Shown here: positions 13,396 through 26,459 of the stretch, in pieces | Layout: each line of letters starts with the position of its first letter | Position numbering within the stretch: position 1 is the stretch's first letter | From: Impatiens glandulifera | Taxonomy: Eukaryota > Streptophyta > Magnoliopsida > Ericales > Balsaminaceae | DNA length: 64,000 nt | Assembly (NCBI RefSeq): GCF_907164915.1 | Contig: NC_061865.1 | Location: forward strand, 51,232,587-51,296,586 | Direction: 5' to 3' | Notes under the pieces: generated by a model | Databases searched by the model: none | What the model saw: only the letters and a program-made list of their open reading frames with translations | Told to the model about the DNA's origin: nothing | Made by a program: the position numbers and the translations under genes

Positions 13396-14512
13396 AAGTA
13401 CGAAAAGAAATTCATGTGTTTCGGGATCTAATGAAAAAGTCTTTTTTTTTTTTTTCTTGTTTGACAAAATCTGATATTATTAATGTAATATTTTATTATA
13501 GTGTTTTTATTTGAATGTATTTGCTATGTCTAGAACGCAAATTCTAATGAGATGACAAAATAGTTAAACTACACATTATTAACAAAATAGTTAAGAATAT
13601 GTCAAATAAAAGAAATTAGTATTAATTTTTTTAATGTATTAAACTAGCACGAACCATTGACACTCGAACTACTTTAGTCATGTTCTATGCCTGCCTCGAG
13701 CTAATATGTTTGGTTTGATATTGAACTAGTTTTAAGATTGTTTTGAAGGCAACTTTAATTTATTGGGGGAGGATCGGCAAAATTCGGTTCAAGTTGGGTT
13801 TTTTCAGCTTTCTTCAAATATGTCCAATTTTAATGGTTTCCATGTTGTTAATTTTAGAAATGTAATACATATAACAAAAGGTAGAGTACATAGCCAAAGA
13901 CTTACAAATATGTACAAAAACTTTACATAAAAACAAAGATGAAAATAAAACCCAGTATCAAACTTTAATTTAAGTTCAATGTATATATATAAAAGAAGAA
14001 ATGGCTTATTCACAAAATGGAAAGTAATGCCAAATAGATAGAATCAATTTTCTGTAACATATCTTCTCTTATTACATTAAACTATTAAAGATAACAAAAT
14101 AAAAGAATTATTGTAGTTGATATGGAAGTTATTGTTTTGTTTTAGTTAATTCATTTTATGTACCCTAGCTAGCTTTGATTTGGATTCATTATTGATTGAT
14201 GATGCCTCTGGCTATATATAATATATAAATTAAACATTGGAAATCCAGTTATAATATATATATTTTATTTAAGTGTTAATATTTTAAGAAAGAAACAATA
14301 AACTAAGTATTTATGAAAGTGCCCATGCATATCACATGCATAGAGAGAGTAATAAATGTGGAAAGAGAATGGGAGAGAAATGAGGGTTTCAGGATTTGAA
14401 CTTTCCTAAATGTAATGATATAGAAAGCCGAAACTGCTTAACTTTTCCACTCCACAATTAAAAAATTCAAGGCCGAAACTTCCAAGAAGATGTTTTGGTC
14501 CCTTACACATGT

Positions 14513-14539
14513 CCTCTCTCTCTCCTCTCTCTCTCTCTT
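14513..14539. repeat. CT-rich simple repeat
   Basis: Two runs of (CT)n separated by a CC interruption. No function is assigned. Confidence 0.8.
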
Positions 14540-17219
14540 GCGTCCTACCGTGGGGCACTTTTTAATGCATGTACACGTGAATTATTAACCTTGTCATGTC
14601 CTCATCAAGGGCTCCTGCACTTTCCTCATCTCTTTATCATACTGTCTTTCAATAGTAATTAAGGGTACGTATAGTATAGTTATAAGGGGTTGATCGATAA
14701 TGTTTAATGCATGAATGTATATTTTTAACCAATAATTATCATTTATAATATATATTGATATTAAAAAAGGTAAAACGAATAGAAATCTCGCGATAAAGAG
14801 ACCGAAGAAATCTTGTAGACCAAATCGCGAGAGTTGGGTATAACCTATTTAAGTTTTATTTATTAATCTTTTCTAACACTTTTGTAAAACTATAATTTTT
14901 TTAATATTTACTTACCTTAGTTAATTAGTTATATTTTTTTTTATTAATTTAATAATATATGTAAATGATTTAAACCTTAAGATAATCTTTTTTTTTTTGT
15001 CATATTATATAATGCATAGGTTGCATCACTTTATGATCGCCCCTAATCTTTGGTACAATGTAACAACAATAGCGACATTGAAAGCCCTCATTTACTTTGG
15101 AATAGATAACAAGGCCATATTGAATCGTTCTATAACTAGTGTTTTTAGATGGTAATTGACTCTATAAAGAAGGTACGAAAGAAATTTTGGAGGATTCAAT
15201 TGCAATTCGTGTTATGAGCCGGAAGAGGCCAAACACGACTATCAAATGAATTAGGATTTTCTCATATTTTTAGAAAGAATACACCTTGTTGCAAGGATCA
15301 CTAGAACCGTCATACTATAGAGATGGTAAGAATATATATAGGTTCAAGTACAAGTATTGAAACAAAAATGAAATAGCACAACTACTATAGTACTAGTATA
15401 GAGAAATTAAGCATTAAAACTATAAAGAAAAAGATATACAAGATTCATGTCAATTTTAACTCATTTGAAAGCATCTACCTCACATATTTTTTTTTTCAAT
15501 TTTAATGTCCTCAAAAAAAAAAAAAAATATTCAACCCCGCAACAATGTGATCTATGAGAGATCGACTTAGTAGACCAACCCACAAAGCGTGCTCATAATG
15601 AAGGGGTTATCCAAGTGGACTATAGTTGGTAAGATGACTCAATTGAGTTGTGAAGCCTACATATATAATTTTGAGTTTTAGTTTCGCTCACCACTTCTAT
15701 TGAAACAATTGTAATGTCGTTAGCTCTAGCTGCAAGTTGAGTGCACATTCTCGAGATTATATATGTGGACATCCTCCACGAAAAATGACATCGACAGATA
15801 TACCAATTCAATGAAAGTCATGCAAAAAATTGTAAAAAGTTAGGAAAACAAGCTTCAACTTTGAATCACATGAATAACAACATCAAAATTTTCAAAATCA
15901 AAATCAAGATTTTCTTAGGCATTGTTATTTGAAAAATAGGAACAAGAATAATGAATATACATGTGTAAAATAGTGTTCAATATTTATGTTATTGTCTGCT
16001 TATAATAAATACTATAATAATAGTAGCTATTAGCCATTAAGCTAGTAGCTAATGAATCTATAAAACTGAAATCAATGTTTAAGCGAGAAAAGCACGCAAT
16101 TGAACTATCATTTCAAGCTTCATTAATTTCTCCTATTCTTTCTCCCAAGTAATATTAATTAATACATATACTTAAATCAATAAATTGAAACACACATTTT
16201 CTAATTTTTTTTTCATCTTAATATAATTTATATATGATAATAATTTATATAATTTAAAATACTGATAATCGAAACAATATCTTATTTATTAAACAAAACA
16301 ATCATTAAACCACGTTGAAATATTGATAGTTTATTTTTAATGACATTAGAAAATCTATGCAATCCCTAATTAGAGTGCAACTACCGGAACTCAATTCTGA
16401 CCACAACAAGAGTACCCATTCTAATCTTAATTATCCCCAATTAGTAGTATTTGTTATATTCTTTATAAAAATAATATAATTGAAATAATAAAATAACGAG
16501 CACAAAGGCGATGTTGATGAACTCTTCAATTGACTCATGACCGAACTAAATTAAAATCGTTTTTTTCATTGAAACCATCTATCCTCGCTAACTTATGCTA
16601 CAAGTTCTTACACCAATGGTAAATATGTGTCAATAAAAATAAATAAAATCTATTTTTTAACCTAAAAAACTAAAATAAAAAATAGTAAGTTATTTCAAAA
16701 TTAGAAAATATTAAGTAACTATTTATAACTTTGACTAGTTTTAAAAATATATTAACTAATATGCATTATTGTTTCAATGTCCACTATTATCATTATTATT
16801 ATATTATTGTTATGGCCAAAATACAATGCAGGTCACTTAGTACTCTTGCTTTCAGCTTTCTTAAATAAAAAAATATATCCATATATATATAATAAATAAA
16901 TATATAATTGAGAAGAAATCTCAATCACGTCGCCCTAGGATTCGTCTAGTGGATTAGGCCTCTGACCAAGGTCAATTTCTGGAATTTCGAGGTCTCTCTT
17001 CTACTCATTATCTTAATTTCTTATGCATATATTTAGTTAATTTAGTGTACAAATCTCAACTGATATTTGCTTATATCATTTTTTTTCTATAAAATTTCAT
17101 TTTATTAATTCAAATTTGTATGGAGAATATTGTTTATACTTCATTAATATGTTTGTCTTATTTCTTTTATTTTATATGAATGGACAATAATTAGTTTAAA
17201 AATTAGGATAGTTAAATTT

Positions 17220-18336
17220 GTTTAGTCTATTTAATAAAAAGATCTTTATAAGGATTGAAAAACTTATTGCATTGAAGATTTATGACATCAAGTGTAAAAA
17301 AGGTTGTATTAAGTCTTGTGAGAACGAGAAGTGATATTGCAGACCTTTACGATATTCGGCTAGGGGATGGGAAAGACAATCTGTTCAGGCTCGATCCCTG
17401 GTTCGAAAACCAACCAATCATTCACAAAGAGGAGTTCAAAAATATACATATCAGAAGGGAGTGCGTAGTGACAAAAATCAGAGACGTAAAAGACGGGGAC
17501 TTGAACCCACTTTTGAGAAGAAATCCAGAAGGACAGAGGATACTAGATCACATCAGTAACAAACAGACCTGGCGTTCATGAATGGAATTATAGAAGACAA
17601 TGGGAAGTTGGTCTCAAAGAGAATATGAGAGGTAATCCGAAAAAAAGCACAGAAAATAGAATGGACTCCTCTCGTATGGTCAACCAAGATCATTCATCAA
17701 CACCAGTTCATCCTATGACTTGCCTTTTGGGAAAGACTCAGCACTCGTGACCGTATCAACAAGTATATGATCATCCCGGACGTGAGTTGTCTTCTATGCA
17801 ACGAAAGTGAAGAAACAATATAGCTTTGGAAATTTGGGACATATTTTCTAAAAACCTGGAGCTGATCAGTTTCCCGAAGGAATGAAAAGAAATCAAAGAA
17901 GCAACACTACTCAAAGCCAAAAGAAACAAATTCACAAAAAATATATTCAAGTGCGGTTTTAGAGCAGTAGTTTACAACATTTGGAAGGAACATAATGCGA
18001 GAGTTTATGGCAAAACCCGCAGAAGTGTTGAAGAATTATGGAGAGACATAATATCGGATTGTGGCGCACTTGCGGGAACAAGGAGAAAAGTTCCAAGTAC
18101 GGAGTAAAATTGGAATATCAATAGGAATTGAAATTTACCATTTACTAAAATTATTAGAAACGAAAACATTGTAATCAGATAGTTCATTTACGTTTTTGCT
18201 TTTATTCAGAATGATACGATTTCAAAATCATTCTAGGTCTGTCTAGAATGATCTCTTAAACTCGTGGTTTTTTTCCCGTTTTTGAGAATTTTAATGAAAT
18301 GACGCTAATTAAGTCGTTTTTCCCCCAAAAAAAATT
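17220..18336 (+). pseudogene. LINE (L1-type) 3' fragment: RT C-terminal region with zf-RVT domain
   Basis: The frame from 17282 contains IRLGDGKDNLFRLDPW, the conserved segment that follows the reverse transcriptase of plant LINEs. After frame changes, about 17660-17860 reads as the zf-RVT domain, with W...PLVWSTKI, LAFWERLSTRDRINKY and the C-x2-C pair in SCLLC. About 17900-18110 encodes the usual tail (KAKRNKFTKNIFKCGFRAV, then RRSVEELWRDIISDCG). Stop codons and shifts interrupt it. A 3' UTR ends in an A run near 18326-18334, as expected for a 5'-truncated LINE insertion. Confidence 0.8.
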
Positions 18337-18399
18337 TCGTGAGAACTCTTGATTATAACATATATTATTTTAGCGAGACAAAAATTCAACATACGGACC

Positions 18400-20870
18400 A
18401 ATAAATTGTTAAGGATTTATGGCGTATGTATGAATAAGAAAACAAGATTTTGGTGGCATAAAATGTTGACCTATATGAAAATTGATGTTAACTTGGATAG
18501 ATACTTAGTTAACGTCAATTAAGAATTCGGGGACAACTTTTGTTGGGTGATAACTACGGTCAATGAGTCGGTTCTCTTGCAATTTAAAATAGAATTTTTT
18601 TTAATGAGATGCATATGTGTTTAGTCTCTAAGACTTACATATTGTCCCTACGGGTGACATAAACAAAGTTAGATCTCCATTTGAAAAGAAATGGATCATT
18701 AGGCTCACGAGCCTTATGCGTGAATTTTATGAAACTATTGAGAATCTTGAGCTCATTGATCATCCTTTGGAAGGCGAATGATTTACCTTTAGGAGAGATA
18801 ATGAGAGGGCGAACATTGTCATTCCCGTATTGAGATGTTTTTAGTTACCGAGTTCATCTATCAAAGGTGGTTACCATCTTTCATAAGTTTTTTTCATGGA
18901 GTTGTTTTGACCATGGTCTGATTTTGTTGGAACAAAGGGTGATGACAAGGAAAAGTTGTGTTTTCAGATTTGAGAATAAGTTGTATTTCAAATTTGAGAA
19001 TAAGTAACTAATTCGAGAATAACTGACTAGTTGTGCAATCTTAGTGGTTGAATCAAATGTCGACGGATTCTCCATCTATGCTCTTTATGAACTTAAAAAA
19101 TCTCCGAAAATTCCTTAAAAGTTGTTTGGGGGAGACTATGTTATATTTTGTGCCAAAATCAAGGCCTTATGTAATGAGATTAAATCGGGATTTCTCTACG
19201 TAGGAGGTTAGTTCTCGGATTCATATGATTATTGATTTACTTACATTGTGTAAGGACGAGGAACGTAGGACTATTTGTCTTAGAGTTGGGATAAGAATAT
19301 TAAGTTTTTTCACAAGATCTTTAAAGCGCAAACTAGGAACAACGTGATTAATTCAATCTCGATTCAAGATGCTGTTCATAAAAGTGAGTCGCTCATCTGC
19401 GAGTATTCTTGAGTTCTATAAATGTCTCTTTCAATAGTCATATAAAAAATTTGGCCACAAACTAAATTGTTTCAATAGCCATATATGGACATAACTAAAT
19501 TGGACGACATCACTTTCAACTTCATTAACTTGGTGCAACAAGAGATTTTGGAAGCTCGATTTACGATGGAGGAAATCGAGAAGGTTATTAAGGGATGTGG
19601 TAGCGATAAGGCTCCGGGGTCTAATGATTTTATTTTGTATTTCTTTAAAAAAGGTGTGTCACTTTCTTAAGAAAGATATTATGAAATCTATCGATCACTT
19701 CTATCGTTTCTCATCATTTGATAGAAGTTTGAACTCTACGTTGATTTATCTCATTTGTAAGGCTCTCGAGAAACTATTGATGTGAAAAATTTCAGGTATA
19801 TCACTTTGGTTTCTTCCTCTTCTAAGATCGTGTCGAAATGTTTGGTTAATAGACTTCGTGTGCTGCTAGGAACGGATGAGATGATGTCCATTAAGGGATG
19901 TCAAATCTTTTATGCATTATAAATTGACAATGAGTGTATTGACTTGGCTAATTCGGGAGACGATAAATATATTTTGTTAAGCTAAATATTTAAAAGTCTT
20001 ATGATAATGCAATTAATAATTTTTATTTAACGTAATTGGTAGAATGAGAATAGGTGAAAATGGATTGATTTGATAAGATTTTACGTCTCGATGACCAAGT
20101 TCTCCATTATTTTGAATGAGAGTTCTCATGGTTTTTTTGGAGCTCTCGGGGGATTAGGTAAATTGATATGTTATCTCCTTTCTTGTTCGTCATTGTCATG
20201 GAATCTTTATTAATAGTGATAATTTTTTGCAAAAAATGCAAGACTTATCCGTTGTCTGGGAAATGAGGACTCCATTCTTCATTTTTCATCTTCTTTTTAC
20301 TGATGATTCAAGCCACTTACATGATTTTCAAGCACCTTTGTGATATTATATGATTATTCGATGCTTTCTTTGGCTACGTGTTAATCTTGGTAAATTTGTT
20401 ATCTTTTTCTCAGACTCTATTTCGTTGAGGAAAAGAATATGACCCACAAATGTTCTGAGTTTCGGTAATTGTGTCCTCTCACCCTTATATCTTTGATATG
20501 TCATTGGGTTCTAAAGCTCGTTCTAAGGCCTCTTGAGACCCGATCATCACTAAGATGGTAGGTAAATTATCAATTTGAAAAAGTAAAGTAGTCTAGAAGG
20601 GGGTCATTTGATTCTCATCGAGTTTTTGGCATTTATGCCCACCTATATGATGTCTTTATTCGTTCTCCTTGAGAGTGTGACGATGAAAATAAAGATAATT
20701 ATGTGTAAATTCTTTTAAGGATTGTCTAATTCCTCATTAAGTCATTTGGTTAGTTAGGATAAAGTGAAATAATGCAAGGATCACGGGGTCTGTGTATTGG
20801 GATCTTGTTTCTTAATGAAGTCTTCTCAAAATGTTGCAGTAGATTTGCATTTGAACCAAACCATTTTTTT
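18400..20870 (+). pseudogene. Second LINE remnant: endonuclease end and reverse transcriptase, heavily mutated
   Basis: About 18650-18900 resembles the end of the AP-endonuclease domain. 19485-19660 reads FTMEEIEKVIKGCGSDKAPG, the start of the plant LINE reverse transcriptase. A frame shift then gives LKKDIMKSIDHFYRFSSFD and FRYITLVSSSSKIVSKCLVN. About 20480-20700 gives YLxxPLGSKARSKASW-like and SRGGHLILIKSFLAFMPTYM-like segments. About 20740-20830 resembles the WDKVKYCKDHGGLGIG box. Many stops and frame shifts make it non-functional. It lies on the same strand as the LINE fragment just upstream but is much more decayed, so it is probably a separate older insertion. Confidence 0.75.
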
Positions 20871-22370
20871 TTGATATCATGTTTTGTTTTATTATGGTTA
20901 AACGATTATCATTTTTTAATATTCTATGTACCATTTAAAAAAAATCATATATTCTTAAAACAAAAATTAGTTTAAAAAACATGATTACACAATATTATAA
21001 AATGATTACATATGATTGTTGTTAAATCTGTCAAGTGATGCTCATAGTAGTTATAATAAACATTGTGGCTCATAGTTCATATCTCAGTGGTAGATTACAT
21101 AAACTCATGTAATTTGAAGAAAAAAATTATAATAATTATTTACTTTAAATTCAACATATGATAGGATAAATGTCTATAGTTATAATATAACTTATTATAA
21201 TTAAGTTACCGTTCAATTACTATGAAAAATATGTCAGTCGTCAATCAAAGGAGAGAACAAAACTCCCGATTGATGATGACGAGAAGGAGATTGATTACGA
21301 CTCACCATCTTTTTTAGATAATTAAACATTTACTTTTCATATATATATTTTAATCTCATTCTTATTTTGAAAAATGATTCCGATCATGGTAGGTCTTCAT
21401 TTCATCATAATGTGATAATTCGAAAATCATTATTAAAATAAATATTTTAGTGCAAAAATCAATACTTGTTTAAATTAATTTAATAATATTTATATATAGT
21501 GCTATTGAATCGTAGTTTGTAAAGGAGAGGCAAGCTAGGGTGGAAGGTGACAATTTTCTTAGTTCACAATATGGTATAATTCTGAATTGAGCCCCATTAC
21601 ATGATTTCTAACCTCACGATTGGACAATTAGTGGCTCGTTTTGAAAGTTCCAAACTAGAGAAATGGACACCAAAGGATAAAGGACATGGACTAGCAAGCT
21701 AATTAAGGAACAAGGTTCACCTTTGATTCGAAAACAACCATTGATGACCTAATCATCTGTCATGAGACTAATGTAGTGAACCCGGCCAAATCTTTTTTTC
21801 TTTAACATGAGCTCTCATTGACCTATTATATGTACATTTGCACCACACTTATTATTATGTTTTGTAAAGATAAAATTTTAATTATTCACTTGGCTGAGAA
21901 GTTCTCAACTTCATGGATAAAAAGAGATAATAACACTTCCAAAAAAACGCAAATATAAATACTAAGTACAAACAAAACAAACACTCGAATTTAGTTTCTC
22001 ACAAATAACTGGTAATTGAAGAGATTTTTGTCAAGAACAAATGAGACAATCAAATTTACTACAATGAGAGTTTTGTTCATGTTATCAGCACTGCAACACT
22101 TAACAACATATAATCTTTTATCTTGCACGATCAAAGCGAACAACATAATAACCGTAGTAGAAAATTCAATATATTTATTATGAATTTAAGAATGAATTTA
22201 AGAAGTTAGAGTTCACCTATATAAATTTCACATAAACTAATTAAAGTATTTGTAGTATTCAATTATATCTGAAACTAATTTCTAATATTTGTTAATCTTT
22301 TGATAATTAAAATTAGCATATATTTATATATTTAATGAATAGTGGTATTATTAGCTTGTTTGTATGTAAA
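20871..22370. other. Intergenic and promoter side of IDD gene A
   Basis: AT-rich with no supported gene. The last part, about 22315-22345, holds TATA-rich sequence (atatatttatatatttaatg) that could serve as core promoter. It is followed from about 22375 by a purine-rich stretch (gggaaagagaaaagggacag) typical of a plant leader. Promoter assignment is inferred from position and composition. Confidence 0.4.
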
Positions 22371-22610
22371 GGAAGCTTAAGGAAAATAAAAAAAGTACAG
22401 AAAGTAAGAAAGAGATAGGGAAAGAGAAAAGGGACAGAGAAGGGAGAGAGGAAATTCTTTGTTGAGAGAGAGAAGAGAAAAAGACAAAACTAGGGCTTCC
22501 TCGATACTAATTGCTTGCTTTCTACCTTCGTCACCGGCTTGTAGCTGTCCGGCCCCTGGATATTTCTTCCCCTTTGGTTGTTTCTTCTTGTACCTCAAAT
22601 TCCTCAAACC

Positions 22611-22743
22611 ATGGACATTCATCTTTATTTATTAACCCTAATAATTTTATAACCTTAAAAAAAACTCCCTCTCCTCTTCCTCCTACTATATGTATCGTGT
22701 CTTCTGGCGATTTACTCATAAATTTCTAAATTGGTTTCTGTAA
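22611..22743 (+). promoter_or_regulatory. Two short upstream ORFs in the leader of IDD gene A
   Basis: An ATG at 22611 in good context (aaaccATGG) opens a 13-codon ORF ending at TAA 22650-22652. A second ATG at 22690 opens a 17-codon ORF ending at TAA 22741-22743, only 25 nt before the main ATG at 22769. If the transcript starts near 22375 both lie in the 5' UTR and could lower translation of the main frame. No similarity to a known conserved-peptide uORF is claimed. Confidence 0.5.
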
Positions 22744-22768
22744 TCAAGAAACTTCAAAGAAACCAATC

Positions 22769-25700
22769 ATGGCCGCCGACTCTTTCCCTTCAACTCTCTT
22801 CTTTGGCATCAAGGATGATGATCATCATCACAAACAACAACAACAACAACAATCTTCCATTTCCATCACTAATTCTTCTTCAACAACTCCAACTCCAACT
22901 CCAATAAAGAAAAGAAGAAACCTACCCGGAGCTCCAAGCAAGTCTCCCTCCTTTCTCTCTCTATTAATTAATAAAGATCTATGTTCTTTGTTGAAATGGT
23001 TTTAAGAGAAGAACAATATCCATGCTTTGTTTTTATGTTTGTGTTTGTTTCTCTATTGTTTCCTTGTTTGTATTCTTTTTTGGATTTTCTCACTTCTCTA
23101 GTTGTAGTCTAGTGCTAAACTTTTAATCATAATTTCCAGATCCAGACGCAGAAGTGATCGCGCTATCGCCGAAAACACTCATGGCTACAAACAGATTCAT
23201 TTGCGAGGTTTGTAACAAAGGGTTTCAAAGGGAGCAAAATTTGCAGCTTCATAGAAGAGGACATAATCTTCCATGGAAGTTAAAACAGAAGAATCCTAAA
23301 GAAGTGAAGAGAAAGGTGTATCTTTGTCCCGAGCCGTCTTGTGTTCATCATGACCCGTCTCGAGCTTTAGGAGACTTGACTGGAATCAAGAAACATTTTT
23401 TTAGGAAACATGGTGAGAAGAAGTATAAGTGCGAGAAGTGTTCGAAAAAATACGCGGTTCAATCGGATTGGAAAGCACATTCGAAGACTTGCGGAACTAG
23501 GGAATACAGATGTGATTGTGGCACTCTTTTCTCAAGGTATGTGTTTGTGTGATTCATTGTTTATTCATTCAATGTGTTACTTAACTCAATTCACACCCTT
23601 TTGTTGTTTTCTTTTAATACAATTTTTTTTCAAAAAAATTCTAATACATAAACAAAATTTTGAACACTCAAAAGAACAAATGAGTAATGTTTTTCTAGAA
23701 ATTCTGCAGAATTGTGAATAAATTAAGGAATTTAGAAAATGAGCTGCTTCCTTCCTCTTCTTCTTCTTATTTTTCATTTTCATTATGTGTTTGTATTTTT
23801 GATGTAAATTTGTATAATCTAAGAAAGTTTCAAAAAAAAAAACATTGCATACCTTCAATTTTATTTTTAAAACAAGTGGAAATTATACCTTTATTTCTAT
23901 TCTTACTAATTGAATGAAATGATTTCACCTTTTCAAAAAATTCTATCCTCATCGATTCAATCATCTATACCCACATTTCAAAATACCCTATATTTATTAT
24001 TATATATTTATATCCCTAATTTCATTTTACTCAAATAATTTAAATTAACTTTTCGATAACCTAACTATATTGAAAAATCAAATATTTTTCAGTTTTTTCA
24101 CACAATATAATCTTACTAACAAGCGATCAAGATCGGGTTTTCTATCTTTTTTAAGAATATTGATAGTGAATATATTATGGTCAAATGACTCTTTAACATA
24201 AAACTAAAATATTTAAGTTTGAGCTAAGTTATCATAAGTTAAAACACTTTAATTAATTATTAATGGATAATTGATCAGTCACACATAGTAGCTAAAATCT
24301 GATGCCAAAATGAGGAGTCTGGGGAAATGTAGTTTGATTCAACCTGTCTCCTCTTTTGTATTGATAATTATCTACAAATAGAGCCCATATTCACGTGCAG
24401 TCAGTATAATTCAGTCCATACATTATTATTAATATTAAATAATAATAATATTATTATATACATATGATGGATATTGTGACTTGTTTCTAATAAGTTGTCA
24501 TGTGACAAGCTGGAATTCAGGAATTCTATCATATGTTTAGGGTTTGTTTTCTTATGAATTGTCCATATATACTCAGCCTTTGTCGTTCTCTTTGTTTTTC
24601 TCTCCTCCTCCTCGTGATCAATTTCCTACTGTTTTTATAGGACCCCCCTAGAAATGCAGTTATTTCATTTTTGAAAAAAAGAAAGTAAACAGAGTACATA
24701 AATATGAGTTACAAAAGTAAAAAAAAAAAAACCTAATTTCTGCCCATGATTGGTCATAGTGACAGGAGATTTGTTGACTTTCAGTTTACATAATTAAACA
24801 GTCATTAAAGAAACAAAGTAATTTAATTACTTGTTTTTTAAGGTTTCTTTTATCCTATAGACTGATTATTTATGTTGTTGGCTAGTATACCTAATTAATG
24901 AAAGGGCATTTATCCATTGATTTCAGGTTCACTTGATTTCTATTATTCCTCCCCACATGCTACTTTTTTGAGTTTTTTTTATTATTTGTTTTATTGTTGA
25001 CAATTTTTTTTTTTTTTTATGATTCCACCCCCACCTATTCTTTTTGGGTTTTTTTTGGATGTTTGATTGAGTTTTGCTTTATGCTTTTTGAATCTACAAC
25101 TTAGGATAACTCTTGATCATAAATTAACTTTTATTGTTATGTGTTTGATATGTTGTTTTCACTATTTTTTTTGTAGCCTTCTTATAAATTGAGATCAATT
25201 CAATAGTTTCTTCCTTTCATATTTTTATTTTAATTTTTAATTTTTGCTATGGATTATTGTTTCTATTTGCAGGCGCGATAGTTTCATTACACACCGAGCA
25301 TTCTGCGACGCTCTATCTCAAGAGAACACTAGGCACCCTTCGAGCTTAAGCACGATCGGAAGTCATCTATTTGGAAATGGCACAAACAGCGCAAGCCTCA
25401 ATCTTTCTCATCAAGTAATCAACAACGTTCATTCCATGCCCATGATCCATGATCAAAACCACCCGTTAACTCTCGGTGGGTCAAAATACGATCACCTCCT
25501 CCCTTCCTCGAATCCATCAATGCCTTCCTCCGCATTGTTTCAATCATCACATCACTTGAACCAAGATCTCGAAACTCAACCTCCATCTCCTTTCACCCCG
25601 AGCTCAGCCTTCCACAGTCTAATGCACCTCACACCCGATCATCACCTTCAATCCAACAATAACACACACTCAAATCTCCTCAACCTCGGTTTCAACATTC

Positions 25701-26224
25701 CATCCAACATGTCATCTCTAGGAGGATTCTCCATCCACGAGCAGTTATTCAACAACAACAACAACAATTTGATGAGTGAATCGATGTTTTCCAACAACGA
25801 TGGGCTGTCTCGTCTTTTTGGGAACACGATGGCACCTCCACACATGTCGGCCACCGCTTTGCTGCAAAAGGCTGCTCAGATTGGATCGACGACAAGTGGA
25901 CCCGGTGCTTCAATATTGAAGGGTTTGGCGAGTAATGAGAACCAGCTGGAGGGGTTGATGAATTCTCTTGGAAGTGGGAAGAATATGGGAAGTAACAATA
26001 ATAACAACAATAATAATGGTGATAGTAAATTGATGGGGCAAGGTTTCAAGTTAAGTGTTGGAGGGAGTGATAGAATGACCCTTGATTTCTTGGGAGTTGG
26101 AGGAGGAAGAAACATTAATGGTAATATTGGTGTTGGATTGGAGATGGGAAGCTTTGGGGCCAAAGGTAATACAACATCTTCAGGAAATGCAAACCATATG
26201 TTTGGTGCTCAAGAATTATTGTGA
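22769..26224 (+). CDS. INDETERMINATE DOMAIN (IDD) C2H2 zinc-finger transcription factor, gene A
   Basis: Exons are 22769-22937, 23140-23536 and 25273-26224, giving 505 aa. Residues 48-50 (KRR) begin a basic NLS. ID-domain fingers are ZF1 76-98 (C78, C81, H94, H98), ZF2 117-147 (C119, C124, H142, H147), ZF3 152-174 (C2HC: C154, C157, H170, C174) and ZF4 179-200 (C181, C183, H196, C200). Motif MSATALLQKAA starts at 380 and TLDFLG lies at 458-463; in the family these contact GRAS proteins such as SCARECROW and DELLAs. A short poly-Gln run lies at 23-28, with several Asn runs later. The start is the ATG giving MAADSFPS. Intron 1 must use a GC donor (cca a/gcaagt) to keep frame; intron 2 (1,736 nt) is GT-AG. 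REQNL and PEPSC in the fingers suit the IDD4/5/6/2 side of the family. It is a paralogue of gene B, which faces it about 16.8 kb downstream. Confidence 0.93.
22938..23139 (+). other. GC-AG intron of IDD gene A
   Basis: The donor reads CCAA/GCAAGT and the acceptor TTTCCAG/ATCC. Using GC at 22938-22939 joins NLPGAP to NPDAEV in frame, as expected for IDD proteins. The nearest GT, three bases downstream, shifts the frame. The +3 to +6 bases AAGT match U1 well, as is usual for GC donors. Confidence 0.85.
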
Positions 26225-26447
26225 ACAAAATACATATGAGAGGGTATGCATATGGTTAAAGCTTCAAACAAAGTTACTAAATTATGCATTTTTGTTATTT
26301 CATTGTCTTTCTTGTTTTTTTTGGCTGAACTTGTTTACTTGTTTAAGGTTACAATATCTTCACTTGCTTCATGTGATATCATATATATGTATTTGAGTCA
26401 TTTAAATATCAACATCTGCCTCTGTTTTAAAAGAATGTCCCATCAAC

Positions 26448-26453
26448 AATAAA
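26448..26453 (+). terminator. Candidate poly(A) signal of IDD gene A
   Basis: AATAAA lies about 225 nt after the stop codon in otherwise non-coding sequence. It is a position-based assignment; plant poly(A) signals are degenerate. Confidence 0.4.
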
Positions 26454-26459
26454 AGAAGG

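Larger units (their letters stand above)
9771..17219. other. Gene-poor AT-rich intergenic region
   Basis: 9771 to about 9820 is probably TMEM230-like 3' UTR. Beyond it I find no supported gene. The open frames at 10825-11046, 12359-12724, 13804-14013 and 15620-15811 have no recognisable domain and sit in low-complexity sequence. About 11600-12300 has less skewed composition and may be an old transposon remnant that I cannot place. Small simple repeats and one SINE-like copy are listed separately. Confidence 0.5.

Noticed and set aside
16930..16995. tRNA-like stretch (attcgtctagtggattagg)
   Set aside because: It recalls a D-arm, but no T-arm, acceptor stem or duplication can be found.
19597..20975. 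Several short ORFs as independent genes
   Set aside because: They match parts of a plant LINE reverse transcriptase in different frames.
22377..22729. ORFs on both strands over the IDD gene A leader
   Set aside because: They arise from purine- or pyrimidine-rich leader sequence; some lack an ATG start.
23410..23917. ORFs overlapping exon 2 and intron 2 of IDD gene A
   Set aside because: Out-of-frame shadows of the zinc-finger exon or T-rich intron sequence.
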